Positions 1 to 9,441 of a stretch of DNA of 64,000 bases are shown in pieces. Positions within the stretch are counted from its first letter, which is position 1. Each line of letters begins with the position of its first letter. The stretch is from Salinisphaera sp002433465 (GTDB lineage Bacteria; Pseudomonadota; Gammaproteobacteria; Nevskiales; Salinisphaeraceae): contig NZ_APNL01000015.1 in NCBI RefSeq assembly GCF_040361435.1, positions 1 through 64,000 on the forward strand, in the 5' to 3' direction. Below the pieces are notes generated by a model, which worked only from the letters and a program-made list of their open reading frames with translations, searched no databases and had not been told where the DNA came from. Made by a program: the position numbers and the translations under genes.

Positions 1-22
1 ACAACCTACTGAAAGATCACAC

Positions 23-580
23 CTAGGACTCGCGATAGGGCGCACAGACCTCGCCCTGTTCAGGGTAGACGAGCGCTGCGGTGTCGAAACCCATCGCCTG
101 GGCACGGCTCACCCAGGCGTCGCGTTCAACCGAGGGCAGTTCCGGCCGGCGCGCGAGGATCCAGAGATAGTCGCGATTCGGTCCACCCACGATGGCGGTT
201 CGGTAGCCGTCGTCGAGTGCGAGCACGTTATAGCCGGCGTAGAACGGGCCGAAGAAACTGACTTTCAAGCGCGCCCGGTCTTCGCCGTCCACGAAATAGG
301 CTCGGCCGATCGCCTCGTCGGGCTTGCCCTCGTCGAGGTCCACGCCGCGGTTGACGACCCGGACACCGCCGTCGTCGCGGGTGCTGTAAGTCGCCGTCAC
401 GCAGTCAAGACCTTCTTCGAAGCCGTGATCCAGGCGCGCGATTTCGTACCAGCGGCCGAGATAGCGATCCAGCGTGAAGGGTTCAACCGCGCTTGTGCCC
501 TTGGGAATGCCCACGCAGCCGGCAAGCAGGCTCGCAGCGACGAGCAGGGTGAGCCAGACAGGGCAATGGCGGTAAGGCAT
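23..580 (-). CDS. blc: Outer-membrane lipocalin (Blc-type lipoprotein)
   Basis: This 185-residue protein belongs to the bacterial lipocalins, which sit in the outer membrane and bind fatty acids or lysophospholipids. A lipoprotein signal ends in the lipobox LLAGC, with Cys22 as the lipidated residue. The lipocalin signature GRWYEIARL lies at about residues 42-50, and the later YLWILARRP stretch matches the last beta strands of the barrel. Length is close to E. coli Blc (177). The ATG at 580 has no obvious ribosome binding site. It is divergent from the diguanylate cyclase at 947. The family call is firm; the ligand cannot be inferred. Confidence 0.9.
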   Translation of the reverse strand: MPYRHCPVWLTLLVAASLLAGCVGIPKGTSAVEPFTLDRYLGRWYEIARLDHGFEEGLDCVTATYSTRDDGGVRVVNRGVDLDEGKPDEAIGRAYFVDGEDRARLKVSFFGPFYAGYNVLALDDGYRTAIVGGPNRDYLWILARRPELPSVERDAWVSRAQAMGFDTAALVYPEQGEVCAPYRES

Positions 581-946
581 GGTCGGGATACGGGGCAGGC
601 GGGCGATTGCGCGATTCTACCGGCTCTTTTTTCGCCGTGGGCCACCCCGGCGTCCGCCGACGGTATCAGCATCGACGCTTCGATGATGGTCCGTGGCCGG
701 CTGAACGGCGAGGGCCGGATCTGGCGATAGACATGCTCGGCGATCGCCGCGTTCGTGCCGTTTTCCGGTAGGTCAAAACGTCGCTTCCGGCATTTGCGGG
801 CGATTCACACCCGCAATCGCCGTCTGTGTTGCCCGCAGCGGGCATTGTTCCTTACCGATGAAAAACTTAAACAATCGCGCCGACGGCCGATAACCGACGC
901 GTTATACCGGGACGCGCATATGCGCCGTGTATCGCCAGGGATAGCC
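581..946. other. Divergent intergenic region, no gene seen
   Basis: This 366-base gap lies between the lipocalin (leftward) and the diguanylate cyclase (rightward), so it must carry both promoters. Short open frames here have no convincing protein features. I see no strong inverted repeat or terminator. Confidence 0.5.
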
Positions 947-1966
947 ATGAGCCCAGCCTCGCCCGATTACGGCATGCCGCTGTCGTATCGCCATCGCCGT
1001 CATCTGTTGCGCCTGCTATTAACGGTTACGGCGCTGTTCGGTCTGGTTTTCTTTGTCGTGAACCTCAACGCCGGGCGCTATGGCCTGATGGCAGTGGATT
1101 TGGCCATTGCTGTGCTGGCGGTGGCCATGCTGCCCGTGGTTCGTACTACCCACCACCTGCGCCGCTGGTGTCTTTGCTATCTGGTATCCATCTACGCGGC
1201 TACGCTGTATGCGCTGGCTTTGCCCACCACGTCGGTTACGGTATTCAGTTGGGTGATGGTCATGCCGCTCACCGCCCATCTGCTGCTCGGTCGCCGGCTG
1301 GGCGGCCTATCCTCCGGGCTGTATCTGGCGATTGCGGCGGGCCTGTTCCTGTGGCGCTTCGGCGTCGATTCGGTCGTGGAGGCCCCCGGCGCCACGGCGA
1401 ATATCGCGGCGGTGACGGTTTGGACCTACCTGTTCTCCTACTTCTACGAGGCGAGCCGCGAGTCCGCGGAACGACAGCTCTCGCAGCAGGCGCTCACCGA
1501 TTCACTGACCGGGCTGCCCAACCGGGCGCAGCTGGAGCAGTCGTTCCGGCGCCTGGCAAACGCAGGTGCATATCCGGTATCCGTATTGATGCTCGACCTG
1601 GATCACTTCAAGGGCATAAACGACGACTACGGCCATGCCACGGGCGACGCGGTGCTACGGGAAGTCGGCCGGACGCTAAGCGAACACACGCGCTCGCAAG
1701 ATGTGGCCTGCCGTCTTGGCGGCGAGGAGTTCTGTGTCCTGCTGGCGCATACCGACAACGGCGCGGCGAGGCAGCTGGCCGAACGTCTGCGTGAGGCGAT
1801 CGAAGCGCTGCGCTGTCGACACAACGACTGCGTGCTTTATCTCACCGCCAGCATCGGCGTCGCCAGCTCTACCGGCCCGGGCGAACAGCTCGACCCCATG
1901 CTGCACATCGCCGACGAAAAGCTTTACCAAGCCAAGTCCAGCGGGCGCAACCGGGTCGTCGGTTAG
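947..1966 (+). CDS. Membrane diguanylate cyclase (GGEEF)
   Basis: Predicted inner-membrane enzyme making cyclic di-GMP from two GTP. About 170 N-terminal residues form five or six hydrophobic helices, followed by a short linker and a complete GGDEF domain with GGEEF at about residues 258-262. RSQD five residues before it is an intact RxxD inhibitory site, so product feedback is likely. The ATG at 947 is chosen because AGGGA lies 5 bases upstream; an in-frame ATG at 920 is the alternative. The membrane domain does not match a MASE type I can name. The next gene is another GGDEF protein on the same strand. Confidence 0.88.
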   Translation: MSPASPDYGMPLSYRHRRHLLRLLLTVTALFGLVFFVVNLNAGRYGLMAVDLAIAVLAVAMLPVVRTTHHLRRWCLCYLVSIYAATLYALALPTTSVTVFSWVMVMPLTAHLLLGRRLGGLSSGLYLAIAAGLFLWRFGVDSVVEAPGATANIAAVTVWTYLFSYFYEASRESAERQLSQQALTDSLTGLPNRAQLEQSFRRLANAGAYPVSVLMLDLDHFKGINDDYGHATGDAVLREVGRTLSEHTRSQDVACRLGGEEFCVLLAHTDNGAARQLAERLREAIEALRCRHNDCVLYLTASIGVASSTGPGEQLDPMLHIADEKLYQAKSSGRNRVVG

Positions 1967-2112
1967 CGCATGCCCCGCAACGGGGTGGAGGCGCGCCCGA
2001 GGAAAGCGAGCGGGCGCGCTACTTGCAGACGGATCGAAGAGGGGGCAGATTCAGGTATCTGAACCTTCGGGGTATCCACATCAAAAATCTCGACCGGCGG
2101 ACGACGCAACTC

Positions 2113-3015
2113 ATGGAGGAGGCGCTTGCCGCGCTGCCGGACCCTGTTCTTGTGCTCACCGAGAGCGGTCGCTATGCCGCGATCTTTGGCGGACAGGATC
2201 GCGATCATTATCACGACGGCTCCTGTCTCGTGGACTTCAGTCTCTACGACGTGTTGCCGCCGGCCCGGGCCGACTGGTTTCTGGCCGAAATCCGGGCGAC
2301 GCTGGCCGCGGACTGTCTGCGTATCGTCGAATACGAGTTGGCAGCCGCCGACGTGGCCGGCGTTGACCCAAGCGAAGGACCGGCTGCGCCCATTCGCTTC
2401 GAAGGGCGGGTGCAGCCGCTACGCTCGCTCGTCAACGGGGAGCGCGCGGTGCTGTGGTTGGCAAGCAATATCACCAGCCGCCACGAGATGGAGCAGCGGC
2501 TGCGGCGCTTGAGCGAAACCGACGAACTGACCGGGTTTCCGAACCGTCGTCGCCTGATGGCCGCACTCAACGAAGCCTTGGTCCAATACGAGACGCACGA
2601 CAGCCGCATAGCGTTACTGCTTCTCGATATCGATCACTTTAAAACGATTAACGACCGCTATGGCCATCCGGTAGGAGACGCGGTGATATGTGCCATATCC
2701 AGCGCCTGCGGTGCGCGTATCAAGCGTCGTGATCTGTTCGCCCGACTCGGCGGCGAAGAATTCGCCACGGTTCTATACGACATCACCGCGGTGCAGGCAC
2801 TTACGGTCGCGGAACGTTTACGCAAGACCGTCGCCGAAGTCTGTTTCGAGGCGAAGCCTGGAGAAACGCCCGGGGTGACGGTAAGCATCGGTGTGAGCGT
2901 GGCCGGCCCCAACCGGCGCCGCAGCCACGACCTCCTGAGCCAGGCCGACGCTGCGCTTTATATCGCCAAAACGGGTGGGCGCAATCGCGTGGTTCTGGCA
3001 GAAGACTGCCACTAA
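2113..3015 (+). CDS. PAS-like/GGDEF diguanylate cyclase
   Basis: Soluble sensor cyclase. An N-terminal PAS-like domain of about 130 residues leads through a short coiled linker (HEMEQRLRRLSETDELTG) into a full GGDEF domain with GGEEF at nucleotides 2749-2763. The I-site position reads KRRD instead of RxxD, so product inhibition may be absent, unlike the cyclase upstream. The start is uncertain: the frame opens at a TTG at 2023, but the residues before the ATG at 2113 do not look like a folded domain and neither start has a good ribosome binding site. The ligand of the PAS-like domain is unknown. Confidence 0.82.
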   Translation: MEEALAALPDPVLVLTESGRYAAIFGGQDRDHYHDGSCLVDFSLYDVLPPARADWFLAEIRATLAADCLRIVEYELAAADVAGVDPSEGPAAPIRFEGRVQPLRSLVNGERAVLWLASNITSRHEMEQRLRRLSETDELTGFPNRRRLMAALNEALVQYETHDSRIALLLLDIDHFKTINDRYGHPVGDAVICAISSACGARIKRRDLFARLGGEEFATVLYDITAVQALTVAERLRKTVAEVCFEAKPGETPGVTVSIGVSVAGPNRRRSHDLLSQADAALYIAKTGGRNRVVLAEDCH

Positions 3016-3067
3016 GCCCGACTCGGCTCGGCACGCAAACGAGCCTAAAATGTTGAATCGCGCGCGG

Positions 3068-3128
3068 CCAAAACCAAAACCAAAGCCAAAGCCAAAGCCA
3101 AAGCGGGGGCAGGGGCAGGGGCAGGGGG
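3068..3128. repeat. Two adjoining hexanucleotide repeats
   Basis: Six copies of CCAAAR (two CCAAAA, four CCAAAG; 3068-3103) are followed at once by about three copies of GGGGCA (3106-3123). The tract lies 50 bases after the stop of the PAS-GGDEF gene, between convergent genes. On the minus strand it reads as alternating Phe-Gly and Cys-Pro, which I do not regard as coding. Confidence 0.9.
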
Positions 3129-3192
3129 AGAAGGCATAGCGTTGGATATGAAATCGCCGGCAGACATTGGCCATACAAGCGGCTCGGATGCG

Positions 3193-3408
3193 TCAGGGGC
3201 GAAATTCAACCGCGAGCTGTACTGCGCCGGCGAGCAGCAACGTCAGTATCACCTTGGCAAGCGGGTTGCTTCGACTTTGCCAGATACAGGCAGCGGCGAC
3301 GAAGACGCTGACAACGATCACCGTCCAGTAACTCAGCGCCAGCGCGTTTATGGGATCGTTGATCGGAGCAGGCTCTCTGGCAGCGAGCGGTAGCTTGCTC
3401 GTGGGCAT
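3193..3408 (-). CDS. Small two-helix membrane protein, unknown
   Basis: A 71-residue frame starting at the ATG at 3408, 25 bases after the stop of the EEP lipoprotein gene. It has two hydrophobic segments (around YWTVIVVSVFVAAACIW and ILTLLLAGAVQLAV) separated by a short polar turn with Arg and Lys, a helical hairpin. I do not recognise the family. Position and hydropathy support a real third gene of the MBL/EEP operon, but there is no strong ribosome binding site and no homology evidence. Confidence 0.4.
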   Translation of the reverse strand: MPTSKLPLAAREPAPINDPINALALSYWTVIVVSVFVAAACIWQSRSNPLAKVILTLLLAGAVQLAVEFRP

Positions 3409-3433
3409 CGGGGCGTGCTCTCTAGTCGCGCTG

Positions 3434-4315
3434 CTAATCGACCGTAAAACCAACCGACAGTCTGTTGTGGTCCGATATGTCCGCGTCGGACTCGTGACCC
3501 ACAACGCCATTTTCGACGACGCGAAGACCGCGGTAATAGATGTGATCCAGCGCCAGATCGCCGCCGATGATGGCTTTCGTGCGGCCCGCGAGGTCTTTGC
3601 CGAAGACGGGCTTCAAACCGTGCGCGGCGACCATCCTGTCCACGATGGCCTGGCGGGCGGCGTTGCGGGTGTTCAGATCACCGGCCAGGATGACGGGCCC
3701 GTCGTGCGCCGCAATCGCCTGCCCAATGGCGCTGACCTGTTGTGTGTAATCGTTCAGGCTGCGCCACTCGAAGTTGAGCAGGTGGGTATTGACCACCAGC
3801 AACGTATCCGCCGAACCGGCCAACCGATAGCGTGTAACTAGCGTGGACTTGGGCGTGATCCCGAATTCTCGATTCTGGCTCAGCAGGGCAGTACGCGAGA
3901 CCGGCCTTGCCGAGGAAGCGGTCAGTACGCCCGTTGCCTGGTCGCCGCCGCAGCCGAGAAAGCGAGACCGGAAGCTCGGCGCAAACACCCAGCCAAGGTC
4001 GGCCGCCGCAAAGGCCGCGCCGAGCGCGTCTTGTGGGTTTTGCTGCGGCTCGCAGGCCTCCTGCAGCAACAGCAGGCTGGTCGTCTCGAACCGCTTTGCC
4101 GCCGGGCCCTGCCTGGCGAAGGCGGGCCAGCCTGTCCCCTTGTGCTTCTGAATGTTCCAGCTGATCAGCGCGATGCGCTCAGGCGCCAAGGCCGGTGCAG
4201 AAAAGCCGTCGCCGCTGATCACATGCGTGGGCGGCACCGACACGCAGCCGGTGCCGGCCAGGATCAATGTCAGGCCGATCAGGGCCGTTGCCATGCGCAC
4301 GCGGCTTGGGCTCAA
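3434..4315 (-). CDS. Endonuclease/exonuclease/phosphatase-family lipoprotein
   Basis: A 293-residue member of the EEP (DNase I-like) superfamily. The family's catalytic signatures appear in order: SWNIQK, LLQEA, VVNTHLL, AGDLNT, LDHIYYRG and SDHN. The N-terminus is a lipoprotein signal ending LAGTGC, so the enzyme is probably envelope-anchored; it resembles the YafD group. The TTG at 4315 overlaps the upstream MBL stop (TTGA). It is preferred to the ATG at 4294 because only the longer form has a positively charged signal n-region. The substrate (nucleic acid, phospholipid or phosphoester) cannot be told. Confidence 0.85.
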   Translation of the reverse strand: MSPSRVRMATALIGLTLILAGTGCVSVPPTHVISGDGFSAPALAPERIALISWNIQKHKGTGWPAFARQGPAAKRFETTSLLLLQEACEPQQNPQDALGAAFAAADLGWVFAPSFRSRFLGCGGDQATGVLTASSARPVSRTALLSQNREFGITPKSTLVTRYRLAGSADTLLVVNTHLLNFEWRSLNDYTQQVSAIGQAIAAHDGPVILAGDLNTRNAARQAIVDRMVAAHGLKPVFGKDLAGRTKAIIGGDLALDHIYYRGLRVVENGVVGHESDADISDHNRLSVGFTVD

Positions 4316-5190
4316 TTGGCGGGCACATCAGGGCGCATATCGAAATACGACTTATCGATGAGCGTGTCGTGAACGCCTTCGATATTGAGCTTGAGCCAGG
4401 CGTCGTACATGCGCAGCTCGTTGAATTCGGGCAGGCGGATATCGTCCTGCAGCTGCGCCAGCGAACGGCCTGCGAGCATGCCGTCGCGCACGCTGTCGTA
4501 GAGCGCGTTCAGATAAGCGAGATAGCGGGCAACGTCTGCCTTGTCGCCGGCGTCGCCATGGCCACCGATGAACAGCTCGAAGTCGGTTGCGAGAATATCC
4601 TCGGTGCTGTCGATCATGCCCTGGATATCGTAGCCCTTGAGGTTCTTGTAGGGCATGCGACCAAGCACGATCCAGTCGACGACGTACATCACGTTTGCGG
4701 GCTGAAAGTGCATGCTCACCGAGCCGCGGCCGTTGTTGACGCCGTGGTAGCGCAGCGCCACGCGGGCCTCGCCCAGGTACAACGTCATTTCGTTGTCGAA
4801 GGTGATATCGGGAATGCGTGTGTCCGCCCGGGTGTGTACCAGGTCGGCGCGGGCCAGCCGATGGGCGACGAAATACACGCCGTCACCATTGAGCGCCTGC
4901 CCACCGTAGCTGTGATCGACGTGGTTGTGGCTGTAAATCACGTAGCGCAGAGGCACATCGAAGCGCCGGGCCAGTTCGTCCTTCAGCCAGGCCGCGGCCC
5001 GGGGGTTGAGCGGATCGGTGGCGATAATGCCGGCATCGGTCACCATGAAGGCCGAGCGATAGTTGCCGGCCGTGAAGCGATACACGTTGTCCTTCATCCG
5101 CTCGATGACGTATTCCGCGGCAAGCCCCTGACACGCGGCGAACAGCAGGCCCAAGAACAGGCTCGCGCGAAACAGGGCGGGCGGTCTCAT
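4312..5190 (-). CDS. Secreted MBL-fold metallohydrolase
   Basis: A 292-residue metallo-beta-lactamase fold protein with an N-terminal export signal. The metal-binding motif appears as SHNHVDHSYGG, with downstream ligands suggested by VVDWIV and GGHGD. It resembles the broad SoxH/quinoprotein-associated hydrolase group more than true beta-lactamases. The ATG at 5190 begins a typical signal sequence; the open frame continues upstream but there overlaps the HSL-hydrolase gene antisense and out of register. It is translationally coupled to the EEP lipoprotein by a 4-base overlap. The substrate is unknown. Confidence 0.85.
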   Translation of the reverse strand: MRPPALFRASLFLGLLFAACQGLAAEYVIERMKDNVYRFTAGNYRSAFMVTDAGIIATDPLNPRAAAWLKDELARRFDVPLRYVIYSHNHVDHSYGGQALNGDGVYFVAHRLARADLVHTRADTRIPDITFDNEMTLYLGEARVALRYHGVNNGRGSVSMHFQPANVMYVVDWIVLGRMPYKNLKGYDIQGMIDSTEDILATDFELFIGGHGDAGDKADVARYLAYLNALYDSVRDGMLAGRSLAQLQDDIRLPEFNELRMYDAWLKLNIEGVHDTLIDKSYFDMRPDVPAN

Positions 5191-5369
5191 CGGCAATCGA
5201 GGCGGTTGGGTCGACAGGCCGATCTTAACCCGCGCCGTGCTCGCCGCGTCTAGCCGGCACAGATAGCGCGTCGCAATGGGTCGCGGCCTGGCAGCCATGC
5301 AAAGCCGAGCCGCTGGGTGGGGCGCAAGTTGTCGCGAACGAAACCGTCGGTGGCCCGGTGATGAAGGGT

Positions 5370-6320
5370 CTAGCCGACGATGCCCAGACGGGCACGAACC
5401 GCCGCGGCGACGCGGTCCATGGCGTCGCCGGTCGCTGCCAGCCAGGCATGCATTTCGATAAAGCCATGAATCACGCCGGGGTAGTGGGCATGATCGACGT
5501 CGACGCCGTCGTCGGCCAGGCGCGCGGCATAGAGCACGCCTTCGTCCATGAGCACATCCGCGCCGGCGGTAATGACGAGCGCCGGCGCCGTGTCTTCCAG
5601 GGTCGACGCCAGAACCGGGGACACCCGCCAGTCGAGCGGGTCGGTACCGGCATCCGCGCTGCGCTGGCCGAACCAGGCCATGAGCTCGGCGGTAAGCGGC
5701 GGCACGTTGGCGTTGCGAACCTTCGATGGATACTGGCCGGCGGCTTGGCGCAGGTCGGTGGCGGGGTAGATCAACACCTGCAGGGCCAGTGGCCAGCCCT
5801 GGTCGCGCGCGGCCAGGGCGACCACGGCCGACAGATGGCCGCCCGCGCTGTCGCCGCCCACCGCGAGGCGTTGATCGTCGATATCGAACGCGGCCGCGTT
5901 CTCCACCAGATAACCGTAGGCAGCGATCGCATCTTCCGAGGCGGTCGGCAGGCGATGTTCCGGCGCCAGGCGATAATCCACGGCTACAAGCTGGCAGCCG
6001 GCGCGCTGGGCCAGTTGCCGACAAATACGGTCGTGCGATTCCAGATCCCCTAGCACCCAGCCGCCGCCGTGAAAGTACACCAGCGTGGGCGCCGCGCCTT
6101 CGGCCAGGCCTTGCGGGCGGTACCGCCGTGCCGCCAGGCGAGAGTCGGCGAGCGCGAGCTCATGTTCGAAGACTTCGCCCATCGGCACCGGCTCGCCGCC
6201 GCTCGCCGCCAGCGTGTCGATATAGAACTGGCGCGCTTCTGCCAAGCCGAGATCGGTGAACGCGATTTCCGCTTCGCGCATCTTCGCGACCACGCGGGCG
6301 ACTTCGGGGGTGAGTGCCAT
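5370..6320 (-). CDS. Alpha/beta hydrolase, hormone-sensitive-lipase family
   Basis: A 316-residue esterase/lipase of the HSL (family IV) type. The oxyanion-hole motif HGGGWVLGD and the nucleophile elbow GGDSAGGH are both present. The acid is probably in the GADVLMDEG segment and the catalytic His is in GVIHGF. The lack of a signal peptide suggests a cytoplasmic enzyme acting on short-chain esters. It lies about 180 bases upstream of the MBL gene on the same strand and may be a separate transcript. Confidence 0.92.
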   Translation of the reverse strand: MALTPEVARVVAKMREAEIAFTDLGLAEARQFYIDTLAASGGEPVPMGEVFEHELALADSRLAARRYRPQGLAEGAAPTLVYFHGGGWVLGDLESHDRICRQLAQRAGCQLVAVDYRLAPEHRLPTASEDAIAAYGYLVENAAAFDIDDQRLAVGGDSAGGHLSAVVALAARDQGWPLALQVLIYPATDLRQAAGQYPSKVRNANVPPLTAELMAWFGQRSADAGTDPLDWRVSPVLASTLEDTAPALVITAGADVLMDEGVLYAARLADDGVDVDHAHYPGVIHGFIEMHAWLAATGDAMDRVAAAVRARLGIVG

Positions 6321-6577
6321 GGGGCGTCCTTATCCAGGCGGATGTATACAGCGGGCTTGATAGCACGATTGTTCGAGGTCGTGCACGCCCTGGGTTTTCG
6401 ATCGCCGTCGGGCGCGGCCCGCACGTGCCGCGGCGCGTGCGCGATGACTACGTACACCTTGATACACCCATATCCAGCCGTTGAACGTCGCGCTCAAGGC
6501 CCGCATTGTTGAGAACGTCGAGTCGAGTTAGCGCTCGACATGACGCTTGCGACATCCTTTGCCGCGGAGGCATTGCC

Positions 6578-8071
6578 ATGACCGAAACCGCTGCCGCCGA
6601 GCCGTTCGTGCTCGACAATAGCTATGCCCGACTGCCGAGCGAATTTCACGCCCGCGCGATGCCCACCGCCGTAGCGGCGGCGCGACTGATTCGGGTCAAT
6701 CGGCCCCTCGCGGTGCAGCTTGGCCTCGACGCGCAGGCCCTCGAAAGCCCGGCAGGGCTCGATATTCTGGCCGGCAATCGCGTGCCGAAGGGGGCCGAGC
6801 CCCTGGCCATGGCCTATGCCGGGCACCAGTTCGGCAACTTCTCGCCCGTGCTGGGCGACGGCCGCGCGGTATTGTTGGGCGAGATCATCGACCGCAACGG
6901 CGCACGGCGTGATATCCAGCTCAAGGGCGCGGGACGCACGCCTTTTTCCAGCCGGGGTGACGGCCGCGCCGCCCTGGGGCCCGTGATCCGTGAATACGTC
7001 GTCAGCGAAGGCATGGCTGGCCTGGGTATTCCGACAACCCGTGCACTGGCGATGGTGGCGACCGGCGAACCGGTGCTTCGCATGCGTGCCGAGCCGGGCG
7101 GCGTGCTCACCCGCGTTGCCGCCAGCCACGTGCGTGTGGGTACGTTCGAATACTTTTATCGGCAGGGCAATAACGAAGCGGTGCGCGCGCTCGCCGACTA
7201 CGTCATCGACCGCCACTACCCGCACGTCGCCGATGCCGACAATCCCTATCACGCCTTGTTGGAAGAGGTCGCCGCCCGCACCGCCGACCTGATCGCGCAG
7301 TGGTTGCTCGTGGGCTTCATCCACGGCGTGATGAATACCGATAACGTCTCCATCGCCGGCGAAACGATCGATTACGGCCCCTGTGCCTTCATGGACAACT
7401 ACAAGCCGGCAACGGTGTACAGCTCCATCGACCGCGGCGGTCGTTATGCCTACAACCAGCAGCCCGGTATCGGCCAGTGGAACCTGGCGCGCTTCGCCGA
7501 ATGCCTGCTGCCGCTGTTGGACGACGACGAAGAGAAAGCCATAGCGCAGGCCCAGGCGGTGCTCGAACGTTATATCGAGCGCTTCGAAAATACGTATCAC
7601 GACGGTCTGGCCGCCAAAATCGGGCTGCAGGAGCGCCGCGAGGGGGACACCGAGCTGGCCTACGATCTGCTCAAGTGCATGGCCGAGCAGGGCGCAGACT
7701 TCACGCTGACCTTCCGGCACTTGGCCGATCTGGGTCAGGCGTCGGACAGCCGCGATGATGGCGTACGCGCGTTATTCGACGACCCGGCCGCGTTCGACGG
7801 CTGGGCCGCGCGCTGGCGCCAGCGCCTGGCCGAAGAAACCCGCGACGACGCAGCACGTCGCGTGGCCATGCGCGCCGTCAATCCTGCCTATATTCCGCGC
7901 AATCACCGTATACAGCAGGCGATCGACGCCGCCGAGGACGGCGACTATCAGCCGTTGGAGGCACTGCTTGCGGTGGTCGCACGCCCGTTCGAAGACCATC
8001 CCGAGCTCGCCGACTACGCACGGCCGCCGGCGCCGGAGGAAGTGGTCCAACGCACCTTCTGCGGCACCTGA
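6578..8071 (+). CDS. selO: Protein adenylyltransferase SelO (YdiU)
   Basis: A 497-residue SelO pseudokinase, the family that transfers AMP from ATP to Ser, Thr or Tyr of target proteins and is linked to oxidative stress. Conserved landmarks are GDGRAVLLGE, LKGAGRTPFSSRGDGRAAL, the HGVMNTDN catalytic-like loop and the DYGP metal motif. A C-terminal Cys (FCGT) matches the redox-regulatory cysteine known in the family. The ATG at 6578 follows GGAGG by 7 bases; upstream in-frame codons have no comparable site. E. coli YdiU has 478 residues, so the gene is full length. Confidence 0.95.
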   Translation: MTETAAAEPFVLDNSYARLPSEFHARAMPTAVAAARLIRVNRPLAVQLGLDAQALESPAGLDILAGNRVPKGAEPLAMAYAGHQFGNFSPVLGDGRAVLLGEIIDRNGARRDIQLKGAGRTPFSSRGDGRAALGPVIREYVVSEGMAGLGIPTTRALAMVATGEPVLRMRAEPGGVLTRVAASHVRVGTFEYFYRQGNNEAVRALADYVIDRHYPHVADADNPYHALLEEVAARTADLIAQWLLVGFIHGVMNTDNVSIAGETIDYGPCAFMDNYKPATVYSSIDRGGRYAYNQQPGIGQWNLARFAECLLPLLDDDEEKAIAQAQAVLERYIERFENTYHDGLAAKIGLQERREGDTELAYDLLKCMAEQGADFTLTFRHLADLGQASDSRDDGVRALFDDPAAFDGWAARWRQRLAEETRDDAARRVAMRAVNPAYIPRNHRIQQAIDAAEDGDYQPLEALLAVVARPFEDHPELADYARPPAPEEVVQRTFCGT

Positions 8072-8237
8072 GCCGGAACACGACGCGGCCGCCGCCGATC
8101 GTTTGGCTCGAGCGAGCGGGTGTGTCGAATAGCCGCGCGGGTTTGACGCCCGGAAAGCGCTTCGCCACTCTCGATCGGCTGGCCCGTGCACGGGGTGCGA
8201 GGCCGATCGAATAAACAGACATATAAAAGGATTTGCG

Positions 8238-9011
8238 ATGGATACCGCCGCTCTTTTCTCGCTTGAAGGTCGTTGTGCGCTCGTTACCGGCGGCTCCCGG
8301 GGCATTGGCCGCATGATCGCGGAAGGGTTGTTGCGTCAGGGCGCGCGGGTCTATATCAGCGCCCGCAAGGCCGAGGCCTGCGACGAAACCGCGAAGGAAC
8401 TCTCCGAGATCGGCCCCTGTGCCTCGCTGCCGGCCGACGTGTCCACCATGGACGGTATTCACGGCCTGCTTACCGCCTACGGCGAACACGAGAAAAGCCT
8501 GGACATCCTCGTGAACAACGCCGGTGCGGCCTGGGGCGCGGAATTCGATACCTTTCCCGAAAGTGGCTGGGACAAGGCGGTGGATCTCAACATGAAAGCG
8601 CCGTTCTTTCTGGCCCAGGCGTTCAAGCCCATGTTGCTCGAAGCCCGCGCGGCCGGCCCGCTCGCGAAGATCATCAATATCGCGTCTATCGACGGACTGT
8701 CCCTCAACCCCCAGGAAACCTATTCCTACCACGCCTCGAAGGCTGGCCTGGCGCATTTGACCAAGCGCATGGCCGTACGTCTGGCACCCGAAGGCATCGT
8801 GGTCAGCGCCATCGCCCCCGGCGCGTTCGCCTCGAACATGAACAAGGTCGCCCGTGACCACGGCGACGAGATCGCCGACCGTATTCCCTCGCGTCGTATC
8901 GGCGAGCCCGAAGACATGGCCGCTGCCGCGATCTATCTCGCCTCGCGCGCCGGGGATTATGTGGTGGGCTCTACGCTGGTGGTCGACGGCGGCGTGAATA
9001 TCGCACGCTAA
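8238..9011 (+). CDS. SDR-family oxidoreductase, RhlG-like
   Basis: A 257-residue short-chain dehydrogenase/reductase. The dinucleotide-binding motif TGGSRGIG is near the N-terminus, NNAG follows in the middle, and the catalytic set is the Ser of NIASIDG plus YHASK. The sequence resembles Pseudomonas RhlG, an NADPH-dependent beta-ketoacyl reductase, more than FabG. The ATG at 8238 has AAAGGA about 7 bases upstream. It follows selO by 166 bases on the same strand and may have its own promoter. The exact substrate is inferred only from resemblance. Confidence 0.88.
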   Translation: MDTAALFSLEGRCALVTGGSRGIGRMIAEGLLRQGARVYISARKAEACDETAKELSEIGPCASLPADVSTMDGIHGLLTAYGEHEKSLDILVNNAGAAWGAEFDTFPESGWDKAVDLNMKAPFFLAQAFKPMLLEARAAGPLAKIINIASIDGLSLNPQETYSYHASKAGLAHLTKRMAVRLAPEGIVVSAIAPGAFASNMNKVARDHGDEIADRIPSRRIGEPEDMAAAAIYLASRAGDYVVGSTLVVDGGVNIAR

Positions 9012-9441
9012 GCCACACGGTACGACACGCAGCGACTCCGGCAAGCGCCAGGGTGGATCGAACGCCCAGCCGTATCGATCGCGGTGCGACGCTCGCGTGG
9101 TCGGGTGCTTGCTTACCCTCGAGCCGAAAAGGTCACGCTGTCTGCTGCCGCATCCAGGGCGTGCGATACATTTGGCCGGCTTTGCGGCGTCCACGGCAGC
9201 TGCGTTCGCGTACCGTTATCCGGATGCGCAAATAAACCGCGGTCCGTGCGGCCCGCCAGGCGCCTGCGCCCGCTATGCTGGCAAAAGACCGCACCGGCAC
9301 GACCGGGGCGGGGCGTCAGCCATCGCGAACGCGCACGTCTGCAGGGATTTGCCGGCGTGATCGCTTGCGTATCACGATTGAACGCCCGGTTCGCCGGCGG
9401 CGTTCGACTTACTTCTATGGCATTCGAAGGATTGCAAGATT
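9012..9441. other. Intergenic region with an upstream hairpin
   Basis: Some 430 bases without a believable gene. Its last part holds a strong GC-rich hairpin (9380-9105 bases region end, precisely 9380-9405) described separately. No other structured element was found by eye. Confidence 0.45.
9380..9405 (+). promoter_or_regulatory. GC-rich hairpin upstream of PNPOx gene
   Basis: The arms GAACGCC and GGCGTTC enclose an inner CGG-TTCG-CCG stem-loop. It lies 36 bases before the start codon and has no U-tract, so it looks like a leader hairpin and not a terminator. Seventeen of its bases (AACGCCCGGTTCGCCGG) recur exactly in the terminator after the same gene. Confidence 0.5.

Noticed and set aside
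2801..3178. Minus-strand frames with Phe-Gly and Cys-Pro runs
   Set aside because: Produced by the hexanucleotide repeats and antisense to the GGDEF gene.
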